A stretch of DNA of 64,000 nucleotides, taken from Solenopsis invicta (lineage: Eukaryota; Arthropoda; Insecta; Hymenoptera; Formicidae). Below, one piece after another: positions 46,250 through 58,881 of the stretch. The number at the start of each line of letters is the position of its first letter. Position 1 is the stretch's first letter. A program made the translations under genes and the position numbers. The notes below the pieces were generated by a model, which searched no databases, was not told the DNA's origin, and worked only from the letters and a program-made list of their open reading frames with translations. The stretch covers positions 6,014,001-6,078,000 of the forward strand of contig NC_052665.1 in the NCBI RefSeq assembly GCF_016802725.1, read 5' to 3'.

Positions 46250-49200
46250 CTGTAGCAAGAAATCACACGTTCTCTTAGGTCGCTGAATAAATTTCATTCA
46301 TTTCATATAAAAACGGTGAGTACCGCCATAAAAATTTTAAGTTCGAAAGTTCTCCTCCTATTTAAAATCTGTTCTTTCTAGTATACAAAAATCATTTTAT
46401 TACGTAGATTAATCTATTACAGTGGTTACCTGACTAACTTCCTCTTCGTTTCCACCCAAGAACCATACAGGCTTCATCACGGAATCCGTCTTTGGCTTGT
46501 TAATATTTTTGTTATTCGATTCGACCATACTCGTTCCATCCGAAACGATCGACATGCGTGGTTCTAGAGATGCGTTTCTAGGAACCGTTTCCTCCAATTC
46601 CCCAAGGGATCCTCCGCTGCTGCCATGTAAGGTGCTGTCAGATTTTGGGCTCTCAGGGATCGCTGCCAGCTCAGACTCCGTATCATCCGCATTGATCGAA
46701 TAGCTTCGCAAAAGCATTCGCAATAGCGAATAATTGTAACATGCCACTACTTAAATAAATACTGAAGCACGTGTAACAATATTAATACAGTACAGGTATC
46801 AATTAAATATATCATCTGGAAAGAATGTTGTAACGATAAGGTAATAAAATTAATTGCTATGTAAGTATTATGTATAAAAATTACAATAATAATAATTTTC
46901 CGAGAAATACTGATAATTACTTAAAATTTATTTTTTGTCTATTTTTTAATTGCATAATCTCTTGCGGCGATACTTGATCCACGAGAGTTATAAACTATTA
47001 TTTCAAGTACAATAGGAGTGTGCAACTCTAAATTTACCGACCTGGTATAATGTTTGTTAAAATAGCGACAAGCTGGACTGTTATTCTCTTCCCAATGGGT
47101 TTCCATTTGGCCATGCATCCCTCCGGGGCTGCGTTGATGTACCGGGATTGCGCGCATCGGCGGGGTCTCCGTATCTATTTCTCCCATCGTGTTCGTTGTC
47201 AACTCGTGTTCTACTCCGAGCGAAGGTTGAGACACATCTGAAGAGATCCATTGCTTTATAATTACTTTACGAGAGACAATATATATTTATCATCTTTTAG
47301 ACTTTTTTGAACTCTCACCACGAGATCTGGAAGGCGGCGCACCCATAACTATAGTTGCTGGTATCCTTCTGCACTGATGATGTTGAGTACTGAGGGTATT
47401 CAACACTATCTTCACTAACGCTTGAAGCTGATTACACCATGGCTGTTGCCCGTACTGACACTGACAGGAGAACGATTTATAATTACTAATATAAGAAATT
47501 AATCTGTAATAATTAAATCACATAAAAGTTTATATGCACTTATTATGTTATTAGGCGTAAAGAATACAAATTCAAAAATTCACTTATCACAAATGTAGAT
47601 TCCTAAGAATCACATTTTGCAAATGGTTTTACGCGCACGATATGTTCATTATTTTTTTTCGTTGCTTCTTCACCTTGTATAAGATAACGAGCAGAGACAT
47701 CAGCCAAGATCGCCTGATGTGTGGCTCCAAGTACCAAAGACTGTAATTCGGAGGCTGATGATCGGTGGTTGCGGGAGGTATAGTTTGCGGAGGGTAAGGG
47801 CAATATTGTAATATCGCCAGAATTGGCGGCGTCATCAGCCAGCCCATCACATGATTCTGGTCTAACAGTTGCGGCAAATTGGCAATGAATACGTTAAACG
47901 CCGGCGAAAGCCTATAATTTTAATATTCTGTTATTATAAATTTTACAAACTGACACAAAAATTCGATTAACGTACATTTTAATTAATTATTGACAAAATT
48001 GAAAGTAATTCTCATTTGTGTCTGATTAGAATTTCTTTTACAATCATCACTGTGCTCGAAAAACTACTCAATATAATTCAAATGCTCTCATTAATAATTA
48101 ATAACAACAATTACGAAAATCTCACCTTAAACGTTGCGGAGTGGTATGGAAAATGCGCTCAGTCTGATTGTATCCCAGAAGAAGATACAAGTGCCGCAAT
48201 ACTATACCCTGTGTTTTCGACATTGGCTTCTCGTCCGTCGGATAAGCCTGATCAAATAATATCGATTTATATAAATTTGCATAGGTAAGATCAAGAGAAT
48301 GTATTATCATAGTTAAATATATTTAACATTAATTATACATAATTTCCCACGTTTCTTGTATTACGATTGAATTGATTAATGACATACCTGATCCTGTCGT
48401 GATAAAAACTGCATTAAGAGGAAAACTAGTAGATGCATAGTTTCTTTATCTGCTTCTTCAAGATCTACGATTTTGTGAGTATATCCTGGTAACGTGCTAG
48501 CTTCGTCGACCATGTTCAACGAATGTACGTGACCATCTGCAAAATTTTTCAATATTAACTACGTTCCGCAGGTTGAAGAAAAATTTGCTAAAAAGACGGA
48601 ATAAAATCTACAAAGTAAAAATCATCTATGTTGACTATGTTTCTATATCTATCTATGTCACTTTTCACAATTCACAGAATTAATCATATATATATATATC
48701 TGTTGAGTAAATTATAAATTTACTTCGTTAAACAGCATATATATATATATATATCTGTTGAGTAAATTATAAATTTACTTCGTTAAACAGCAAAGGAAAA
48801 GCATGCATTAGCAAAGGCTAATTGAAGCGATACACGAAGGAAAAACATGTCTTGAAAATTTAATGTTTATATCGTATAAAGAATACACTTTTGTCTTGTT
48901 TTTCGTAGATAAAAAATCTTCCCAGTTAAATCTATGTATTTTACAAAACAAGAAAGGATAATTGTAAAATATTGTAAAATCTTCGTTATCGCTTGTATTG
49001 TACATTTACGAAACATCAACAATTTATGGAACTTTTCTAACGTGCTCGATCGATTCGCTTTGTCAGTTTGTAAAGGGAATCAATTGAAAGCAATAGTTGT
49101 CACACTTGGAACAAACATTAACATACACGATTAAAGCTTTTCTGCCGATTCTGCAACTTTGCTACTTACCGTTCGACCTATTTGACCGAACGATCCGTCT

Positions 49201-52200
49201 GGAGTCGATTGCTTTAACATCCTTTAATAGTCCGTGTAATACAAACGAGCAACATATTTGCGCGTACATTTATGTCTCGTCTAGAGCTACGCAGGCAACA
49301 CACGCTACTCTACCTGGAATACTGTTATTAGGTGGGGTAGACCCCAGCAACTGACCCAGTCCGAATCTCGAGCTCTTCCTTTTCAAGATCGGCGCGGAAT
49401 ACTGTCGGCTGTACACCTTTTCCTTTTCTGCGTGAAAGATGCGAAAAACAAAAGGAGAGAAGTAACACACAGTGTACGACATAGTCTGTGATGTGCGCGA
49501 AGAGGCGATAGGGATAAGGACCAGAGAAAAGCGGGACCGCGTTTAGGGTACGTACCTTGCTTGGTGTCTTGTCGAGGTATCATCGACGCGGGCGCGGACA
49601 TCGTACGCTTGTAAGGCCACTTGGTGCCGAAACTCGCGCTCAGCGTCTTTACGGAACTGGTCCCGCTACCGTCGGACTGAGATAACGCTTCGTGTGCGCG
49701 ATGCAATTTCTTCATGAACACCTCGCTGTTCATATCCGTATTCTTTAGATCTTCAATGGAAAAGCTTATTCAGGACGTTGATACATTTTACTCGAGCAAC
49801 ACGATTCTCTTGCGAGTAACGTACGTTAGTATTTTCTCACTTCTGCTAATAGAACGATGGTACTAACCGCGCAAGTAAGCCACATCTCCCGACTTCTCCA
49901 AATTGATTTGAGCCTCGAGAAACAGCGTGTCAAATCGATTCAAGAAAAATTCCCACGTCAAGATACGCCGATCACTAAGACTATTGTGTAGTTGATAAAG
50001 CGATTGCAATACCATTGGCCGGTCGACGATTACGGAATCGAATTGTGTTTCCAAGCACAAAATTAACGACTGAAAATAAAATTATAAATAATAAGTTAAA
50101 TATAAAAATCATTTTCTTCAAAATCTAAAAATTTTATAATGAACGAATTAATTTATTAATATTGAGAAGACAGGATAGGTTTTATTAAAAAAAAAAAAAC
50201 ACTTACCCTAATTGCTGTATCATGAATAGTACCAAGATACAAGGTAGCACGCTGCGCAACGTACACATTATTGTCGTCCATGCTCGTTATTAAGTAACAG
50301 AACGCATTTGCTAATGCAGCTTGAAGACTCAATATGTTTCGCAATGGCGTCGAGTCCATAAATCTCGCGATTAACGTGACACGTTCGACTGAAATATTAA
50401 AAACATCCACTTTTTTTCTTAAATTTAATCTACATTGAAATAAACAATACAGCAATTGAAAAGTATAATAAAATAATCTACATTTCAAATAGTTCCTGTG
50501 CTAGTGCGAAGAAACTAATAATCTAAAATAATAATATGAAGGCAAGGTGGTCAGTTTGTTCATATTATACGTGATTACCTGCGACGAATCTAACGCGCCA
50601 ATCGGAATTGTGAAATTCTTCTTGTACAAGCCGCCAGAAAGTATCAGTGCCGCAGGGTAACGTTACACAATGTAATAACAACGGAACAGTCACTTGTGCT
50701 ATATGCGAATGCTCTGCGTTTAGGAGCTCCCATAAGCTGTAATAGAATAATAAGGGAATAATGAAGGGAAATTAGGAACCGGTAAAAATGTCAAACATAA
50801 AGATGGAAGGGCCTTCTCAGGGAGAAACGATAAGTCGGATCAACATTGATTCGACGTTGATGGCGTCGATAACTATTTCAAGTCGAGAAATATCAATCAG
50901 ATCGACGTCGATCAGACAAACGGATCTTGAGAAATTCTTTATGGTGTTTTAGGATACTTGTGAGCATTAGTATTATTAAATTGTTTGTTACTTTAATTTG
51001 TATATTACGTATTCCGGTATTTCAATTGAGGACCGTGTTTAAAGAGTGACGAATATGCGGCGCGTAGTTCACGTGAAAGTTGGAAATTGTGAAAATTATT
51101 GTTAGACACAAAGATTAATACTGGACTTTAACATCTGTAAACCGGTAATGGGTCTTTCATCTCTGTGTTAGATAATAAATGATTGAGAAGGCTGAAAGCA
51201 GGTTCTCGTGTTTTCCCGTTACTTGGTTATCTCCGCGCCTCAACGTGTCTAATACCTACTTTTTTATTAATAAATTCTCTTGGCACCATATAAAGAATCC
51301 TTGATGATCCTTCACCGCTGTATTAAACGCGTCGCCGTACAAGCACATCACATTCAAGCACTGCAGCATGTAGTAAAGAATGTCTGGTTTGTCGATCGTC
51401 ATTATCTCCTGCAAATAGAATTTTTCGAAAGTAATTTTCAATCGTCTTAATTAAATGTAGTTTTGACGATTGTACAGAATTCATTTTTGTAGTTAGAAGA
51501 CTATGAATGTTGTGCCTTGCAATCTGGCGATTGCTCAACTAACTACAGTCAATTATTAAATCAATTAATAAGCATAACTCTACGCGTATCGCTTGGTCAC
51601 CGTGATTTGCAACGTATCATTAGTACCTTCAATAGTTTGTGAATGTATTGAAGCTGTTCCGGTAGTTCTTCTATCGTGAATCGAAACTTTCCTACGGAGG
51701 TGTGCCAAAAGTCTTCTGAATCAGCCTCCGGACTTAAGCTGACGGGTTCGTCGTTTTCGCCTATCAGATGTGGTTTCGCCACGCTCACCGTTGCGGTTGC
51801 TAAAAGCATGTGGGCGTTTGTCTGATAGTTATCGTCAAGTATATAATTATTGAAGAGGTGCGATACACAGAGTATTGGCTTACCGACGTCTGTTTCCGAT
51901 AGCGTAACCGTTCTCGCGACGGCGGACATAATCTTCTCCGTTGGCATGATAGCTGCGAGGTCCAGCTGTTCCGAAACTGTCTCTACTGTCGCTGTCATAA
52001 TCTGTTCGAAGAACTGACATAAACGATCAAAATAGCTATTCCGGTAACATAGATTAGCCTACCGTGTCTTTGTGATCGGGCCGTGTCGTAGAAGAAGAGA
52101 CAGAGAGAGAGAAGCGCATACGGACACATATACACAATTAAGACAGTTTTAAGTAGCATGCTGCTTTATTAATAGAGTTGTGTAATACGCAGTGACATTA

Positions 52201-55200
52201 GAAACGACATTATTTCGCGATGCTTGTCTCATTGCGTGAAAAGAAAATTTCTCTTTATTTTCTCTTTCCCTTTTCAATAAATCAAGTCACGAACATTTCA
52301 TCGCCAATGAGACGAACATCAAACACGTTATCAGCGTTCGACAGTTTTGCCCTTTTTGAAATTTATTTATTGAGAGACGTACGTGTGGCATATGAACTAA
52401 GACTCCGCCAACAGAATGCATCTCCGGCACAGGCATGTTGATAACTACGTCTGGTTTCGAATCGCCCTTTCTCGTCGTTTCCGGCGAACTTTTACGCGCG
52501 TTCTCCTCCGCGCTTTCATCCACGATTGTCTAAAAGAATGTAACAAAATTTGTTAACGTGAAGCGATATCAATATCGATAAAAAAGTCAAACTATACTAC
52601 TTATGAAATATACATTGCATTAATTCTGCTTTAATTATACCGCTATGATTATAAATTAAATCGAATTAGGAAGTCAACTAACATCCGGAGGATACGCTGG
52701 ATTTTCCGGTGCCAAGTAAGTGATCAATTGTAGACATAGTTGATGCCAGATTACCCTCGACTCGCAATAAGAGCATTCGACGTCTGATGTCTCGCAGACG
52801 TGAGAACTGTTCCAGTTGGACGCAACTATGGACTTCATTAAATGACAAGCGTCTCGGCAAACCTTTGTATTGATTCCGGTATGCTTGTCTACATTTTGTA
52901 GTTCCATCTGTCGAAGAAAAAGCTTCCCGTCATTTTTTTCATTACATAAGAGAAGAGAAATTTTATACGTGATTATTCTATAATGATTCTTTCTATAAAA
53001 TTTGCATTTCACCTGTTTCAATAGTATATCAAGCATGAGAATACAGCATGATAAATTAAGTTCCGCGTTCGTCGTGAACTCCATGTGTCTCGGTGTTGGC
53101 ACTACATCGTCGGAAAGTGGTGTTGATTTTCCGGAATCATTCTCCACTATGGGACCTAAACATTTTGAAACACGTTTAAGATTACGCGACAAATCTCTAT
53201 AGCTAAATAATAAACCTCAAGAATTTCGTTTAAAACAGATATACAATTATAATAATTTTAATTGCGTACATGTAATATTTGCGTCGTCTTCCTTTGTAGA
53301 TTTGCTTGGTTGTAATTCCGATTCCGCCGTGCTCATCGTCTGCATAACGGCAACTCCGTCGCTGAATATCGAAAACAATTGATCCAGGGGTAACGTTATT
53401 TCCAGCATAGTAAGCGTTTGCAACCAGTTAAGGGCCTGTTCTTGCACCTTGGCGCTCGTATTGACGAATCGTTTCGCTATAAAGTTATACATTTTCTTCA
53501 CGTCAAATCCCAAAGAGTTCATGTCCCGATCCAAGATCTTGCTGTAATACGAGTTGAAACTTGAAATATCTTTCGTGGAAACTGAGAATTTCAAATGCGT
53601 AAACATTCTACCGAGATAAAACACGTACCTCAATATTATCTTTAGCTCCTGGAGTTCATTTTCCGGAACGTCATTTACCACCGCTTCCATCCAATGCGGC
53701 ATCACGTAATCCCACACGTCGGGGGTAATCACTTCGTACGGTACCAGACAGAACAGCCGGTGCAGTCCATCTTTCAAATGCGACGTCCGTGAAGCCAAGG
53801 TTTCCCTTTTGATAAAATAACAGGTAATATTAATTATATTAACGTGATTTAATTGTAATTGTAAGTAATTACAATGCTGCAGTTTATTTATATATATTTT
53901 GCAAAATCTCTCCCTTACCAATGACCTCCGACCCTGACATAATCCGCGGGATGTGGTAGAAGACAGGAAATGAATACTTCATAATGCGTTTTCATAACTT
54001 CCGAGAGCCAGTCGCAAACGTACTCCGTTTTTAACTTCTCGAGGGCGCTTTCCGCTTGGCCTGCAATAATTTCAATCTTGATTGAAAAATGTAATTGTGA
54101 GAAAGTAAAAATATAAAAATCGATTGAGAGTAATACTATTATGACTAATATTATCGCTTAAACTACCAACTACTAGCTACATATACAACACGATCGGTAC
54201 ACATATGAACAGATTTGACATTTATCGTTTCCCGAACTGATGGCATGCAGGAATGCGAGGCTACCATTTTTTTTTTTCAACATTTCGACATTTAAGTGCA
54301 AATTTCAAATGTTGTCGAGTTGTGTGATGAATATATCTTTGACACGTTGCATGCAATATTTTTGTTTTATCAACGGTCTCGAATCGATACTTTCTGTTCA
54401 TTTAATTTGTACGAACACGGAATAGATTAAATTCGGCTAAATATTTCAGGCGTATTTTGATCTAATTTCGGTAACAGATAGATATTCGACATATATCAAC
54501 ATTAATTTCTCTTGAAACAAACATGAGAGGGCTAGCAACATATATTTTACATGTTACAGTGTGTATACAGAGGATGCTTACACCTTGTACATCTTGCATA
54601 AACATATTTAGCCGACATACCACGCTACTACCTACGTCTGGCTCTCTACGTCTACTTGAGTAAAGTGTATATATGCAAAGTGTTAAATTACCAACAGAAA
54701 AGATAAGGTGTATAAGTCTTTTTTCAATACCATCGAAACAGTAGGCAGTGACATGAAACCAATGAAATAACATTGATAATAAACGGCCCAGTATTTCAAC
54801 CGGGGTATCCTCGTTAGGGGTACAAAGTCCCACTAGCAGCCATACGCCATATCTGCCGAGGAGCTGTCGTTCCTCCAGGCTCGTAGGATCGCAATGACCG
54901 AACGTACTCCCGATACCGCCGGCACCGCTTCCGCCACTGCTACTTCCTACGAATCCCATACCTTTATTGCTAGTACTAGCACTTATATCTGTCGTATCTC
55001 GATTGCTATCGATACTTATTGGTTCAGCCTCTTTGAGCAAACTGTAAGACAAAAACATGTCGCGTCTAGTCTTGAACCGAGCTTGCAGCGCAACTTATCA
55101 CTGACGATTTATATCATAGCTTGCCTGACGATCGCTTGAACCATGTAAGTTTGCGTTTGCGGGTCCAGCTGCGAGATGTGCAGAAGTGCCATGTGATAAA

Positions 55201-57905
55201 CGTGATCACCGCCACGACGATTGTTATGACGGATACTGTGGCACTGCTGGCAATATCTTATGGGATGGTTTCCATTGTAGCTAGCGCATTCCGTCGAAAA
55301 GCAAACGCTAATAGCCGATTTGTCCGCCCCCCTGCAATTCTGATTCGAAAACAGGAAATTAAACTCATTGGATTTTTACGATTTCAACGAATGCGTCATG
55401 CAGCATCCTCCAATGCGCTCACCTTGTTCTCGCAGATCATGGACACCTGTTGCATCGGATGCAAAATGTCGTTAAACATTTGATTCGGATGCTCGCGATG
55501 AATCTCGTTTGCGCATTCGATACAAAGGTACAAGGGAGGTGGACACTCAACGGCGTACGTGATGGAAATGTGATGATTGTAACAGACTTTCGCAGCTTCC
55601 GCATTGCCGGCATTCGGACAGCTATCCCGTTGGCACACGAACGGGGTGAAATCGTCTGAAATGCAGATAATTACTTTTGTACATACGTCGTATCTCGACA
55701 ACTGTTTGCTTCTTGCCCGCAATTTATATCGATATATTATGTATAATACTTTATACTTGATTGTTTTTTCTTTCTGTGCGCAAAATCACATCACGCATAC
55801 CAAAAAGCGTATACTGAGAGACAAAAATATTATAAATTTGAATAAATATTTTATTGCAACTATTCGAATGAAAATTGATTAAAATTTAATAATTTTTTCG
55901 ACTCAGAGTATAATAAGACGTAACGTATTACGAATATAGCAAAGTTTTGAGAACTTTAGTAAATTGCAATACCGCGCGTAAAAAAAATATATACATGTAC
56001 GAACAATGTACTATTGTTATTAATTATATGCTGAATGCTCACTAGCAAATTTTACCAACACCGCGCGGCGATCGAACAGATTTGGATTAAACGAAGGCCA
56101 ATAATAAAATAGCAATTTCGCAGCTGACGCTCTCGCCGACGCGGTGCCGTAGGCGATAACGCAAAGTATGTCTTTCACGACTCCCGGCTTCAGGGCCATT
56201 AAACACTCCAGCAGTTGACAGTGATGTGCTGAAAAAGAGAAAATGTTCTCTTTCGTAATACAAATATGTCTACAAATTCAATATTCTTTTTTTTTTACAC
56301 AGCACACATATACATACATTTCTGTAAGAACAAAAAAAGATCTTAGAAAAGCGTATAAGATACTAGAGCAAATTAATTATCTAATTCGATACTTTACACT
56401 GATAGTATAATTTTACTAGCATTAATTTTATACTTTTCCCCGTGACACATGTTTGTATGTGATACCTGGATTATTGGAATACTGAAACACCATCATTATA
56501 ACAGCGGCCACTGATTGACTAGCGGCACTCTCGTCTCCAATTTCGGGTTTCCTCGCTGAAAGTTTAAATGTTTGTATTTATACAATTTTGCCCCTCTTTC
56601 TTTCTTTATCACAGCTTAATATGATTAAATCTTGATAAATATAGTTGTAGCTACAAGCTTATCCGAAGGATAAAGTAGTGTCATAAAAATAAAGGCATTA
56701 AGTCTGAATGAAGCTTGTGTCGAAATTATATTAATCCTAAAATAAAATTGCGCACTATTCTACGCTTTAATCATTAAACTGGTCTTTTTCAGCCGGCAAG
56801 CCAATTTTTCATTTAACAAAAAAGCTCCTATCGGTAAAGTACTAAAATTTTCTTTCCACACTCACATTCCCTTCCGGCAGCTGTTATTCTCTCTTAGAAA
56901 GACGAGTGAATGTGTGCTTATCATATGTAATATATACAAGTTCAGGTAACGCTATACTAATACAAGTATAAATGTAATGGAAAAACTCACTGATGGTGAA
57001 CGGTAAAATGTAAAAACAGAGATAATTGACGATTTCTTCATGCAGCTCCACGGGAAGTACCGATATCGTACTGGCAGTTAAGTACGATAAATTATCGATC
57101 AGATCGTGATCGAGGAATAGCAACATGCACGCTAGACATTGCAGCAAGGCTTTCCCGAACGCTAGAAAAGTGGACGTAAATTATATTTATTACGCGCATA
57201 GAATTAAGGGTTGCTTGGCAAGCATGTTTCGAAGATAAAACCTGGCAGGCCGATGTGAATCAACGGCACAACATCGATCATCTGCGTCAACGCGTTGTAA
57301 AGCTGTCTGTAATCCAAATTTGGGAACAATGCCATTCGTTCTCCATCGAGCTGTTGCGATTTGATCATGTCGAATGGCGACACGGATGATTCTTTTAAAA
57401 GACCTAAAAAAATTTTTCTTGCTACATTTCATTTGCCGAACGAATTATTCGAGGGATTACGTTAAGAAACGAATTCTTATAATATAAAGAAGGAACCACA
57501 CGTATCTAACAATTTGTTAGACACAATAAACTCGTTCGATCACTTACATAACAAGGTTTGGGAAAAATATTTCAATATGTTTGCAATGTCTAAACCAGAA
57601 GGTATAGGCTGAGACCCATAAAGTAGCCTTTGATAAGCATCATGTAGACTAGCGAGCTTTAAACTGTCTGTAATTAAACATTTTTATAGAATTATTAACA
57701 TTTTTTTTTAATTGTTTCTCTATATTTGAAAATTACGTCTATTTATTAAAACCCTAATTAGAAATAAATGTATCGTATAACATAAAAAAATATACAATAT
57801 TCGTATACATAAAAATATTTAAAAAAAACGGATTTATTCTTTTTTCTAATAGAAAGAAAGTATAGTAAACATATGGTAATTACATGATGCGTATCTGGTT
57901 CCCAT
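41167..57905 (-). CDS. unc79: UNC79, regulatory subunit of the NALCN sodium-leak channel complex
   Basis: About 46 exons, roughly 2817 aa (human UNC79 about 2600). Matches to UNC79 run the whole length: IPSGLDIANILKYFSQTLL near the start, the Cys-rich block CPPPLYLCIECANEIHREH with VSMICENK (exon 7) and CFSTEC..YCQQCHSIRH (exon 8), RYGVWLLVGLCTPNEDTP, DGLHRLFCLVPYEVITPDVW, VQEQALNWLQTL, HLYLLLGYNQTERIF, WYLEPHIRRSWL, LLEFWGKITTCILRL, and the end LRWLHRLQFKMGQIEMQSS..QFYSI. The protein is a helical-repeat scaffold without an enzyme motif; with UNC80 it stabilises and localises NALCN (narrow abdomen in flies), setting neuronal resting excitability, circadian locomotion and anaesthetic response. 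Start ATG at 57905 gives MGTRYAS, fitting the short human N-terminus. Exon 8 ends at a GC donor. Exon 30 has a Lys/Glu tract. The exon 27-28 join is the least certain. Exon coordinates are in three separate entries. Confidence 0.95.
45780..45930 (-). repeat. Lys/Glu-rich low-complexity tract coded in unc79 exon 30
   Basis: Purine-only imperfect hexanucleotide (GAAAAG-type) repeats encode a long run of alternating Lys and Glu within UNC79, around residues 1790-1835. Probably a charged, disordered or single-helix linker and prone to length variation. Confidence 0.9.
46430..51408 (-). other. unc79: unc79 exons 17-28 (coordinates)
   Basis: 51408-51260, 50736-50579, 50388-50207, 50069-49868, 49750-49556, 49427-49314, 48536-48388, 48247-48126, 47911-47674, 47460-47319, 47237-47042, 46703-46430. 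Exon 26 has tandem acceptors six bases apart (47460 or 47454), which would add or drop two residues in frame. Exons 27 and 28 were joined through a GTCGGT donor and an acceptor before C-TAT-TCG because this is the only pair tried that keeps phase on both sides; a stronger-looking GTAAAT donor at 47037-47036 does not fit. Confidence 0.72.
48685..48790. repeat. Tandem duplication in an unc79 intron
   Basis: Two head-to-tail copies, 48685-48735 and 48736-48790, identical except for the number of TA steps. Each contains the near-palindrome AGTAAATTATAAATTTACT. Confidence 0.93.
51627..57905 (-). other. unc79: unc79 exons 1-16 (coordinates)
   Basis: High-to-low coordinates on the minus strand: 57905-57884, 57667-57548, 57403-57242, 57161-56991, 56555-56466, 56228-56043, 55655-55423, 55339-55125 (GC donor), 55041-54731, 54060-53919, 53805-53629, 53541-53270, 53155-53013, 52907-52683, 52529-52383, 52013-51627. 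Reading phase is kept through all joins. For exon 6 the donor at 56042-56041 (A|GTGAGC) was chosen over an earlier GTAAAA because only it keeps phase with exon 7. For exon 8 the upstream acceptor before AATTGC was chosen because the nearer one runs into a stop. Confidence 0.85.
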
Positions 57906-58881
57906 TGTGATGATCCAATAGGCTCACTCTCACGTGTCAGCAGAATACATTAGATCGCAGTTACGTTCTAATTTTGACAATAAAATTCAAAGTAAAGATA
58001 AATATTGTATTGAAAATGCGAATCGGCAAGAAGGATTATCTCGAACGATAATACCTTCGACGATTTTTCGACATGGACATACTGGGCGAGCTCACGGGAG
58101 TCATCTGCGAGCCATCGCAAGCTGCGAGGGTGAGCGAGAGGAAAACGGGACGTGCGCGCATTTTCGTATTGATCCATTCGAAACGCTCTGCGATACTGCG
58201 CATTAATATTTTTCGTTGTTCGTCATTTAAATTTCTTAATGATCACATTTATAAAAGAAATAAAATTATTATTTAATTTTAAATTAATCAATATATATTA
58301 TATTAACCGGTTAAAATTTAATTTTATATATTGCTGATTTGTTGCATTATTTTGTCTTTCTAAGGGAAGTTTTAGAGTTTGGATCATTGAATCTTATCTA
58401 TTTTTTTTAAATTGCTTTATTTTTAAGAGATTTAACGTATTTTGTTAAATTTAATATCATTGACATTATATCAATAATAAATTTAAAATGTAACACGCGC
58501 AATGTATAAATAATGATTAATTTATCATTTATTAAAATAATAATTAAATAATGTGAAATTGCTTATCGAAGATTGCGTGAACAACAATACGTCGCGACAG
58601 ATAAAACAGATAAAAATCTTTCCCAGCAGAGTTTCAAATTTCATTCGATGAAGATTCTTATTCAACTCTGGGTAAATTAGGGATTCAAACTCCATCTAGC
58701 GGCTAGAAATGAGAATCTCAGTTAAAGCTCAAACCCAAGTTAGCGGAGATGTAAACCTCATTTCTCCTTGAAAACACGCAATATGGCTACGACAAGAGTT
58801 CGATTGGATAAGATGGAAGAAAATGGCATGCGAAGTGTTATTAAATTTTAGTGAAATGTTTACTTGCTCCGGTTGTGTAGA
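57906..58881. promoter_or_regulatory. Head-to-head promoter region of unc79 (-) and UBTD (+)
   Basis: 976 bp between the two start codons. 58000-58200 is GC-rich, the rest AT-rich. Frames here (57934-58206 +, 57968-58177 -, 58073-58276 +) overlap each other and resemble nothing. Both genes must start transcription within or near this interval. Confidence 0.55.

Noticed and set aside
46794..46815. 22-nt microexon of unc79 (ATGATATATTTAATTGATAC..)
   Set aside because: It has a strong acceptor and would mend the phase, but the following intron would be only about 44-47 bases, too short, and its donor is weak.
57934..58276. Small frames between unc79 and UBTD
   Set aside because: Overlapping, no homology, located in the shared promoter.
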